From NCBI GenBank assembly GCA_019423835.1, contig JAHZAR010000067.1, positions 1-12,652 of the forward strand: a DNA stretch of 12,652 nt, in the 5' to 3' direction. The DNA comes from Clostridiales bacterium (GTDB lineage: Bacteria > Bacillota > Clostridia > Lachnospirales > Lachnospiraceae). Made by a program: the position numbers and the translations under genes. Below, piece by piece: positions 7,166 through 12,652 of the stretch (its first letter is position 1; each line of letters begins with the position of its first letter). Under the pieces are notes generated by a model. That model made no database searches. It saw nothing but the letters and a program-made list of their open reading frames with translations, and had not been told where the DNA came from.

Positions 7166-7194
7166 ATCTTATTCTGTTAAAGCCAATCTGTTAA
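7166..7194 (-). promoter_or_regulatory. Candidate promoter of the MATE gene with tandem repeats
   Basis: On the minus strand TTAACA (7189-7194) stands 17 bp before TAAGAT (7166-7171), a moderate sigma-A match. The predicted start point is near 7159, at the first bases of the terminator hairpin. The nonamer TTTAACAGA occurs twice here (7187-7195 and 7173-7181, period 14 bp), the first covering the -35. This may be a binding site for a regulator. Confidence 0.4.
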
Positions 7195-7206
7195 ATTTTA
7201 TCAGAT

Positions 7207-7854
7207 TTATTTTTCTCTGTCAAATCCTTTCAGTCGAATATAGGTCTTCACCAGCTCTGCCGTCTGATCCAGGTCAAAATTTGTGGTGTTGATCGTAAGG
7301 TCGTAGTTTTTCATATTGTGCCAGTCACTGCCTGTAAAATACCTGTAGTATTCCTTTCTGGACTTCTCTATCTTCTTAATACGGCGTTTTGCCCGCTCCT
7401 CGTCAATGGCATCTACCTCCATGACCCTCTGTACCCTTCTCACCTTGTCCGCACAGACAAAAATCCGGATCAGCCGATCCAGATCCTCCTCCTGATCCAG
7501 CACATACCCGGCTGCCCGGCCCACAATGATGCAGGATTCTTCCCTGGCCAGCTCCCGGATGACAGAGGACTGAAACCGGAACAGGTTTTCAGGCGCTGTC
7601 ACATTTCCGCTCAGCACAGGTTCCTCAGTAAAGTCCAGCTTTCTCCCCACAATCCTGTGAAGCAGGTTGTTCCCCGCTTTCTCATCAGCCAGGCGGAAGT
7701 ACTCCTCGCCGATAGCGCTCTTTTCAGAAGTGAGCTTTAAAATTTCATCATCGTAGAAATGGATTCCCAGCTCCTCTGCCAGCCTGCGTCCTACAATGCG
7801 TCCTCCGCTTCCATACTCCCGTTCAATCGTAATTACAAGGTTTTTATTTCCCAT
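7207..7854 (-). CDS. Cytidylate kinase-like family protein
   Basis: The protein belongs to the cytidylate kinase-like P-loop family common in Firmicutes, distinct from the housekeeping Cmk; its true substrate is not known to me. In the 215-residue product the nucleotide-binding loop is EREYGSGGRIVG at residues 11-22. FYDDEILKL follows at 33-41, then IIVGRAAGYVL at about 109-119, a basic lid-like stretch AKRRIKKIEKSRKEYYRYF at 155-173, and the family-typical NYDLTINTTNFD near 183-194. I start at the ATG at 7854 because GGGAGG lies 7 nt before it; a longer in-frame start at 7887 would put this binding site inside the coding region. The gene is 69 nt after the AlkD-like gene and is probably in the same transcript. 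The terminator at 7103-7160 follows it. Confidence 0.88.
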   Translation of the reverse strand: MGNKNLVITIEREYGSGGRIVGRRLAEELGIHFYDDEILKLTSEKSAIGEEYFRLADEKAGNNLLHRIVGRKLDFTEEPVLSGNVTAPENLFRFQSSVIRELAREESCIIVGRAAGYVLDQEEDLDRLIRIFVCADKVRRVQRVMEVDAIDEERAKRRIKKIEKSRKEYYRYFTGSDWHNMKNYDLTINTTNFDLDQTAELVKTYIRLKGFDREK

Positions 7855-7923
7855 AATGAGCCTCCCTTCCTCCTGCGCCCTTATCAAGAGACGTTTTTCA
7901 ATTCTTTTCTCTCCACTGAGGAA

Positions 7924-8628
7924 TCACGAAACCGTTTCCCCAAAAGCAGGCCTGCGCTTCCAGGACCTAAGACGGCGCTTTTCCTCTGCTCCGACACGGC
8001 TGGATTCCAGAATTTTCTGTATCGCCTTATTGTAGGTATCGTCCTCCAGGGTATTTCCCTCTTTCAGATACTGCTCCGTCAGAGCAGGAAATTTCACATA
8101 GCAGACGGAAACTGCCCAGGCTACAGCCATTCTGGCATAATAGTCCGGCTGCTTCACCTGATCGAGGAGACGAAGGGTCTCCTCAATATACCGCTCGTCC
8201 ACGAAATAGCTCAGGAGCATCACCGCGCCGAAACGCGCCTCAAACTCCCTCCCGGAGGTAAGGCAGGGACGCAGAAAATCCAAAACCTCCTCCCTGTGCC
8301 TGCTGGTGAATTTCAAGGCTCCGCAGAATACATCGCAGACTGCCCAGTTGTCAATTTTCCGGACGAAGCTGCGGATCCTGGAAAGCCTCGTCTCCAGATC
8401 CTCCCTGAGACCTCCGATCACAAGCCCCTGGAGCTGAAGCTCCTCGTAGGTGTCATCCGTCAGCCGTTCCAGGCAGGACGCCCCCTCCTCCCTGACAAGA
8501 CGCTTTGCAAGCTTTCTCAGCTCCGGCACTCTGACACCCAGGATATGCTCCGTTCCCGGCAGAAGCCGGCTGTGAAATTTTCTGTATTCCTCGTCGGAAA
8601 GAGCTGCAAGCTCTGCTTTTATGTCCAC
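7924..8628 (-). CDS. AlkD-like DNA alkylation repair glycosylase
   Basis: This is a HEAT-repeat DNA glycosylase of the AlkD family, which removes bulky or cationic alkylated bases such as 3-methyl- and 7-methylpurines without flipping the base. The 234 residues match the family and are largely helical. NWAVCDVFC at residues 94-102 holds Trp95 and Asp99, with the same four-residue spacing as the catalytic Trp109 and Asp113 of Bacillus cereus AlkD, and Arg132 in EARFGAVMLL fits Arg148; this alignment was made by eye. The early motif LPGTEHILGVRVPELRKLAK at 23-42 is also typical. The start codon is GTG with GGAGG seven bases before it; the ATG just upstream is out of frame. It lies 106 nt after galactokinase with no promoter or terminator seen, so it probably shares that transcript. 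Confidence 0.9.
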   Translation of the reverse strand: MDIKAELAALSDEEYRKFHSRLLPGTEHILGVRVPELRKLAKRLVREEGASCLERLTDDTYEELQLQGLVIGGLREDLETRLSRIRSFVRKIDNWAVCDVFCGALKFTSRHREEVLDFLRPCLTSGREFEARFGAVMLLSYFVDERYIEETLRLLDQVKQPDYYARMAVAWAVSVCYVKFPALTEQYLKEGNTLEDDTYNKAIQKILESSRVGAEEKRRLRSWKRRPAFGETVS

Positions 8629-8734
8629 TTTCCTGCCTCCATCCTTTCAGCGCATGTTCCCTCCCGTATCCGGATTCGTCATTCTGCGTATTCTCTCCTG
8701 CGTCCGGATTTGACGTCCAGCGCTCTCTTTTACT

Positions 8735-10027
8735 TTATTTCATCAGATCATTGACACACACAGCTCCGTATGGGCGGATGCTCATGCGGTAGGCGTTTCC
8801 CTGTCCAAGCGCCGCCTCGATATATGCCACATACTCGTCCACCAGGTCATTGGGCAGAACAGCCATAATAACGCCCGCGAAGCCTCCTCCGTGCACGCGG
8901 CAGGCGCCGCGCTTTTTCCCGGCAATAAACATCTCTGTGAGAGCCAGGGCAATACAGATTCCCTGCTCCTGCAGATCGGCGGTCGTGTAACAGTTCTGCA
9001 GCCACTTCCAGGAAGAATTGCCGGACTCTGTGATCTTGGTCAGGAAGGTGTCGAAATCGCCCTTTTTCAGGGCCGCCACCTGGGCCTCCACCCTCTTGTT
9101 TTCCTCGAAGAAGTGAAAGGCTCTCATTACAGAGCGATCCCCTGCAAACTCCCTGACCTTCGCCAGATTTGCAATCACATCCTTCTCCTCGATATCGGCG
9201 CAGACTTCCTTTCCGAAAAATTCTGCCACCTTCTTCATCTCATTGGGGACAGAGGAATAATCCGCGCTCAGATCCGCATGTCCCTTTCCTGTATTTACAA
9301 TAATCAGGCTGTGATCCTGGGCGCTGAAGTCAAAATCGATCTTTTCAACGGCCGGAGCCTCCGGGTTCTTAAAATCAATGGTAATCAGACCTCCTACTGC
9401 GCAGGCCATCTGATCCAGAAGGCCGGAGGCCTTGTTCCAGAACTTGTTCTCAGAGAATTTTCCAATGTGCGCATAATCCACCACATTCATTTTTCCATCA
9501 TTAAAGAACGTATTAATCATGGCACAGATTAACATTTCGTAGGAGGCGGAAGAACTGACGCCTGCGGAGCTGATAACATTGCTGGTGATAAACGCGTCAA
9601 AGCCGCCGATCGCAAAGCCTCTCTCCTGAAAGCCCTGAAGGATTCCCTTTGTCAGATCAATCGTCCCTGCCATATCCCTGCTGGGCTTTAAATCCTTCAA
9701 ATTAATAATGAACTTCTGATGAAAGGTTTCGCTTAAAATCCTGACAGTGTCAGTACCGTTTTTCGCAGCCGCCCCCACGCAGTCCAGGTTGATGCTTCCT
9801 GCCAGGACCTTTCCGTGGTTGTGGTCCGTGTGGTTTCCGCTGATCTCCGTGCGTCCCGGAGAGCTGAATAAAAGAATGTCTCCGTCCCCGTACTCCTTTA
9901 AAAAGCCCTCTGTCACATGGCGGTAGCGCTCTGTATTCTCTGAAGCTTTGGCAGCGCCGTAAAGCGTCTCCATCAATCTGCCAGCTTCTTCTGTATCAAG
10001 TTTCTGCAGTGTCTCATTCACAGTCAT
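8735..10027 (-). CDS. galK: Galactokinase of the GHMP kinase family
   Basis: Galactokinase phosphorylates galactose at C1 with ATP, the first step of the Leloir pathway in the cytoplasm. The 430-residue product has the N-terminal galactose-binding motif GRTEISGNHTDHNHGKV at 58-74, the GHMP ATP-binding motif VISSAGVSSSASYEM at 151-165, the catalytic Asp205 in SGLLDQMACAVGG, and the C-terminal motif CRVHGGGFAGVIMAV at 376-390. In the first motif, Asn65 stands where the common GEHTDY motif has Glu, a residue that contacts the sugar in known structures. The length exceeds the usual 380-400 residues. I start at 10027 because GGAGGAG lies just before that ATG; an in-frame ATG at 10072 is further upstream without a good site. 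No galT, galE or sugar transporter is in the window, so the rest of the pathway must be elsewhere. It diverges from the radical SAM gene. Confidence 0.93.
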   Translation of the reverse strand: MTVNETLQKLDTEEAGRLMETLYGAAKASENTERYRHVTEGFLKEYGDGDILLFSSPGRTEISGNHTDHNHGKVLAGSINLDCVGAAAKNGTDTVRILSETFHQKFIINLKDLKPSRDMAGTIDLTKGILQGFQERGFAIGGFDAFITSNVISSAGVSSSASYEMLICAMINTFFNDGKMNVVDYAHIGKFSENKFWNKASGLLDQMACAVGGLITIDFKNPEAPAVEKIDFDFSAQDHSLIIVNTGKGHADLSADYSSVPNEMKKVAEFFGKEVCADIEEKDVIANLAKVREFAGDRSVMRAFHFFEENKRVEAQVAALKKGDFDTFLTKITESGNSSWKWLQNCYTTADLQEQGICIALALTEMFIAGKKRGACRVHGGGFAGVIMAVLPNDLVDEYVAYIEAALGQGNAYRMSIRPYGAVCVNDLMK

Positions 10028-10101
10028 AGCTATCTCCTCCGCCTGGATGTAATCGTTTTTCCCTGAATACATCGCAGATTTTTTGTTTGTTTTTTGCTTT
10101 C

Positions 10102-10130
10102 AGTATACCATTTTAGACGCTGAACCTCAA
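10102..10130 (-). promoter_or_regulatory. Sigma-A promoter of the galactokinase operon
   Basis: On the minus strand TTGAGG (10125-10130) precedes TATACT (10102-10107) by 17 bp, with TGG directly before the -10 (extended -10). The start point is near 10095, leaving a leader of about 68 nt. A CATGCA/TGCATG inverted repeat (10151-10173) lies just upstream of the -35 and could be a regulator site, but short palindromic arms like these are easily chance. Confidence 0.7.
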
Positions 10131-10240
10131 TACGGTATCCTCTAAAAATACATGCAAAAATCAATCCTGCATGCAGAGCAGAGCCCCCGGAAAAGGCTTC
10201 CCCCCTCCACGGATTTTGCAGCCGGATTGTCTGCTCCGCC

Positions 10241-10269
10241 GTGACAGGCAGGCAGTTTGATGGTATACT
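10241..10269 (+). promoter_or_regulatory. Sigma-A promoter of the radical SAM gene
   Basis: GTGACA (10241-10246) is followed after 17 bp by TATACT (10264-10269), again with TGG directly before the -10. Its ATGGTATACT core is identical to that of the divergent galactokinase promoter. The start point is near 10276, about 27 nt before the ATG. Confidence 0.7.
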
Positions 10270-10302
10270 ACTGGAATATGAAACCGGAAAGGACGGCACT
10301 CT

Positions 10303-11397
10303 ATGAACGAAAAAAGGCGCAGATGGGGAGAAAAGCCCTACTATTCTCTTGATTTTTACTTAAAGGAAACCTTTGGGCGCAAGATCTACAAGCTGGCCCT
10401 GGACGGTGGGATGACCTGTCCTAACCGGGACGGGACCCTCGGGACAGGAGGCTGCATTTTCTGCAGCGAGGGCGGCTCAGGAGATTTCGCGCAGAAGGCC
10501 GGCGCAGTTCCCGGGAAGAGCGGCCCGGAGCTGACACACGCTGTCTTCTCACAGATCGAGCAGGCAAAGGAGCGCGTTTCGGCAAAAATAAAGGACGGGA
10601 AATATATCGCTTATTTCCAGTCCTATACAAATACCTATGCTCCTGTCTCCTATCTGGAGCAGCTGTTCGGCGCCGCCCTGTCCCATCCGGATGTTGCAGC
10701 TCTCTCCATAGGGACGAGACCGGACTGTCTTTCCGGTGAGACCGTCGCACTTCTCTCACGTCTGAATCAAATCAAGCCAGTGTGGGTGGAGCTGGGGCTG
10801 CAGACCATCCACGAAAAGACAGCCCGGCTCATCCGCCGTGGCTACGAGCTTCCCTGTTTTGTGAATGCATTCGAGAGGCTCAAGGCAGCCGGGCTCTCCG
10901 TCATCGTCCACGTGATACTGGGACTTCCCGGAGAGAGCCGGAATGATATGCTGGAAACGGTCCGCTTTCTGGGAAGCCTCCGTGCCGGAGGGCTGCAGGC
11001 TGCATCGCTTTCAGCAGCCTCCGCCCTGAGCACTGAAGCTCCTGGCGCCGGCCATATCGACGGCATCAAGCTGCAGCTCCTCCACGTTCTGAAGGGCACG
11101 GAGCTGGCCCGTCTCTATGAGAGTAAACCCTTTCCTGTTATGGGGCCGGAAGAATATTTTTCCCTGATCGCAGACTGCATCCGCCTGCTTCCCCAGGACA
11201 TTGTCATCCACCGGATCAGCGGGGACGGGCCCAAACGCCTTCTCATCGCCCCTGAGTGGAGCGCCAATAAGCGTTTTGTTTTAAACTCCATTGCCAGGAC
11301 TCTCCGTGAAACCGGCGCCTATCAGGGAGAGTGGGACGGCCGGACGGTGCCGTCTCCGTCCACAGCTATATCAAAGGAAATCTCTTCCATATACTGA
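10303..11397 (+). CDS. YhcC/TIGR01212-type radical SAM protein
   Basis: The protein is a radical SAM enzyme of the YhcC/TIGR01212 family, which binds a 4Fe-4S cluster and S-adenosylmethionine; the exact reaction is not known to me. The cluster cysteines are Cys39, Cys51 and Cys54 in MTCPNRDGTLGTGGCIFC, with the CX11CX2C spacing of this family. Other family motifs are YIAYFQSYTNTYAPVSYLEQ at 101-120, IGTRPDCL at 136-143, WVELGLQTIHEKTARLIRRG at 161-180, HVILGLPGESRNDMLETV at 203-220, and DGIKLQLLHVLKGTELA at 253-269. Residues about 225-251 are an Ala/Ser/Gly-rich stretch that I recall as absent from relatives, where GxxGES...MLET leads more directly into DGIKLQLLHVLKGT. The 364 residues are longer than the roughly 310-325 typical, due to this insertion and a C-terminal extension. 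The last 76 bp overlap the end of the CapA-like gene on the other strand. The ATG has a GGAAAGGA site. Confidence 0.9.
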   Translation: MNEKRRRWGEKPYYSLDFYLKETFGRKIYKLALDGGMTCPNRDGTLGTGGCIFCSEGGSGDFAQKAGAVPGKSGPELTHAVFSQIEQAKERVSAKIKDGKYIAYFQSYTNTYAPVSYLEQLFGAALSHPDVAALSIGTRPDCLSGETVALLSRLNQIKPVWVELGLQTIHEKTARLIRRGYELPCFVNAFERLKAAGLSVIVHVILGLPGESRNDMLETVRFLGSLRAGGLQAASLSAASALSTEAPGAGHIDGIKLQLLHVLKGTELARLYESKPFPVMGPEEYFSLIADCIRLLPQDIVIHRISGDGPKRLLIAPEWSANKRFVLNSIARTLRETGAYQGEWDGRTVPSPSTAISKEISSIY

Positions 11398-12551
11398 TAG
11401 AAGGCCTGCCTCTGCCCCTCCTCTGTCAGGGTTTGCGTGTATCCGGCAGAGGAGGTTCCCGGAATCATGGTCAGGGATGGTTCCCCCTCTTCAGGCACTG
11501 TGACGGAAAGCAGCATGGTCTTTGGAATGCTGCTTCCGAATATAAAGTTTCCCAGACTGTATACAATGGGCTTTCCTTTATAATATTCAATTCCCTGCAG
11601 CACATGGGGATGGCTTCCGATTACCAGATCCGCTCCTGCATCGATATACTGCTGCCCCAGCGTTCTCTGATAGCTCTCCGGCTTTGTATTCCTCTCAATT
11701 CCCCAGTGCACATATACGGTCAGGAAATCGCAGGTCTCCTTCGCCTTCTGTATCTCCTCCAGAAGCACGGCAGAGTCATAGGCCGTCAGCATTCCCGCAT
11801 GGCCCTCTCCTGCCGCCCAGGAAGCTTTGGGGAATACCCGGGAAGCCGCCAGAAAGCCGAATTTTTTTCCCCCCGCCTCCAGCACCTCCAGCTTTTTCGC
11901 CGCATCCAGGTCCTCTCCCGCTCCTGCGTGAAGGATACCGGCGCTGTCCAGCACGCGGCAGGTGTCAAGAAGCGCCTCCTCCCCGTAATCCAGAGCATGG
12001 TTGTTGGCCAGGGCCACAATGTCAGGGCCTATGGCCTGCAGGACAGATACCTTATCCTCCGGAAGCCGGAAGGTAAACTGCTTGTCCGCTTCAGGAGTAC
12101 CTCTGTTGCTGAAAGGGAACTCCTGATTGGCCATAAAAATATCAGCCTGCTCAATTTCCTGTCTGAACCCGCTGTCCAGGATCCCTTCGATGCCGCCTCC
12201 TCTCTGCCAGGCATTCAGCACGTGATCGGACAGATAAATATCTCCGCCGAAGAGGAGCCTCACCGGACGGCTGCCTGCAGCCTGGTCATCCATGGCCGGC
12301 TCCTCTGGATTCCGGCCTCCTGAACCGGCCGAAGCCGCCCCCTCCTCTGTATCAATCTGCAGGACCGGGCGGGATGTGTCCTCCATCTCTTCCCTCAGAC
12401 CTTCCTCCCCATCAGTCTCTGCCGCCTGTACCTGATATGCAGGGTTTCCTGTCCTCTCCTTTAAAATCTGCTTTCCTCCAATCAGCAGCACAAGCGCTGC
12501 CAGGAACAGGCCTGCCAAAATCAGGAGCCAGGCCTGTGATCGTCTCCTCAT
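11322..12551 (-). CDS. CapA-family protein, membrane-anchored metallophosphatase-like
   Basis: The protein is of the CapA/PgsA family, a metallophosphoesterase-like fold linked in some species to poly-gamma-glutamate capsule synthesis; here capB/capC are not visible, so a capsule role is not supported. Residues about 8-26 (WLLILAGLFLAALVLLIGG) form an N-terminal membrane anchor or uncleaved signal. A low-complexity acidic linker to about 95 follows, then the catalytic-like domain: LLFGGDIYLSDHV at 99-111, NQEFPFSNRG at 142-151, ALANNHALDYG at 180-190, VHWGIERN at 281-288, IGSHPHVLQG at 311-320 and YSLGNFIFGS at 331-340. These Asp, His and Asn positions are the metal-binding pattern of the family. 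The domain is predicted outside the membrane. The 409 residues are normal. The ATG follows AGGAAA, and the upstream gene ends only 21 nt before it, so it is likely the second or later gene of an operon. Confidence 0.92.
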   Translation of the reverse strand: MRRRSQAWLLILAGLFLAALVLLIGGKQILKERTGNPAYQVQAAETDGEEGLREEMEDTSRPVLQIDTEEGAASAGSGGRNPEEPAMDDQAAGSRPVRLLFGGDIYLSDHVLNAWQRGGGIEGILDSGFRQEIEQADIFMANQEFPFSNRGTPEADKQFTFRLPEDKVSVLQAIGPDIVALANNHALDYGEEALLDTCRVLDSAGILHAGAGEDLDAAKKLEVLEAGGKKFGFLAASRVFPKASWAAGEGHAGMLTAYDSAVLLEEIQKAKETCDFLTVYVHWGIERNTKPESYQRTLGQQYIDAGADLVIGSHPHVLQGIEYYKGKPIVYSLGNFIFGSSIPKTMLLSVTVPEEGEPSLTMIPGTSSAGYTQTLTEEGQRQAFYQYMEEISFDIAVDGDGTVRPSHSP

Positions 12552-12572
12552 CTCTGTCTGTTTCCTTTCTGT

Positions 12573-12652
12573 TTACAATGTCAGGACAATGCCTCCATCC
12601 CCGGCATAGACGGTAGAAACTCCGGCTGTATCGGTGATGACAACCTCTTTAA
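12573..12652 (-). CDS. C-terminal end of an unidentified gene, cut by the window edge
   Basis: An open frame on the minus strand enters at the window edge and ends with TAA at 12573-12575. The visible 25 residues or so end in VVITDTAGVSTVYAGDGGIVLTL. Its stop lies 21 nt before the CapA-like ATG, with the CapA ribosome binding site between, which is the spacing of co-transcribed genes. I do not recognise the protein; the sequence to the right of this window would settle it. Confidence 0.5.
   Translation of the reverse strand, partial: KEVVITDTAGVSTVYAGDGGIVLTL

Noticed and set aside
7855..7887. Longer N-terminus for the cytidylate kinase-like protein
   Set aside because: The strong GGGAGG site is inside this stretch and the family begins near the MGNKNLVITI start.
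8640..8720. Repeated TCCGGAT elements between galactokinase and the AlkD-like gene
   Set aside because: The similarity is short and imperfect and has no clear symmetry or promoter beside it.
7759..8754. A 331-codon open frame on the plus strand across the AlkD-like and cytidylate kinase-like genes
   Set aside because: Its translation has no recognisable motif and it opposes two well-supported genes; it is an antisense shadow.
10028..10072. Longer N-terminus for galactokinase from the ATG at 10072
   Set aside because: A GGAGGAG binding site lies within that stretch, just before the ATG at 10027, which fits better.
11331..12323. A 330-codon plus-strand open frame opposite the CapA-like gene
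   Set aside because: No family pattern and fully antisense to a gene with all CapA motifs.

Overview
The window reads as chromosomal DNA of a moderately GC-rich Firmicute, most likely a gut Lachnospiraceae/Clostridium cluster XIVa type bacterium. This rests on strong purine-rich ribosome binding sites, sigma-A promoters with 17-bp spacers, intrinsic terminators, and the flavour of the proteins (Clostridia-type galactokinase, cytidylate kinase-like protein, MATE transporter). It is inference from sequence style, not a database match. I see no rRNA, tRNA, insertion sequence, prophage gene or CRISPR array.

Layout. From 75 to 3144 three genes run leftwards: queA (queuosine tRNA modification), a one-pass membrane protein of unknown function with an NTF2-like outer domain and its own promoter, and a PfkB/ribokinase-family sugar kinase. 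A 457-bp intergenic region (3145-3601), AT-rich on its right side, separates that kinase from a divergent gene at 3602-5506. That gene encodes a three-part fusion: LacI-type helix-turn-helix, LacI-type sugar-sensing domain, then a complete ribokinase-family kinase. The two genes have clear sigma-A promoters pointing away from each other, and an inverted repeat lies just after the predicted start point of the kinase transcript.

From 5701 to 10027 four genes run leftwards: galactokinase, an AlkD-like DNA glycosylase, a cytidylate kinase-like protein and a MATE efflux pump. The first three are closely spaced and probably form one operon behind a promoter at 10102-10130. The MATE gene is set apart by an intrinsic terminator that ends only about 22 nt before its start codon, so it probably has its own promoter or is controlled by read-through. 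Between the fusion gene and the MATE gene, whose ends face each other, are a MATE-side terminator and a long 18-bp hairpin.

At 10303-11397 a YhcC/TIGR01212-type radical SAM gene runs rightwards, diverging from galactokinase. It overlaps tail-to-tail by 76 bp with a leftward CapA-like gene (11322-12551). The last 80 bases hold the C-terminal end of another leftward gene that continues outside the window.

The most notable item is the regulator-kinase fusion paired with a separate, divergent kinase and no sugar transporter beside it. It suggests one polypeptide that senses a sugar, binds DNA and phosphorylates the sugar or a related one. Second is the terminator placed inside the leader of the MATE gene.
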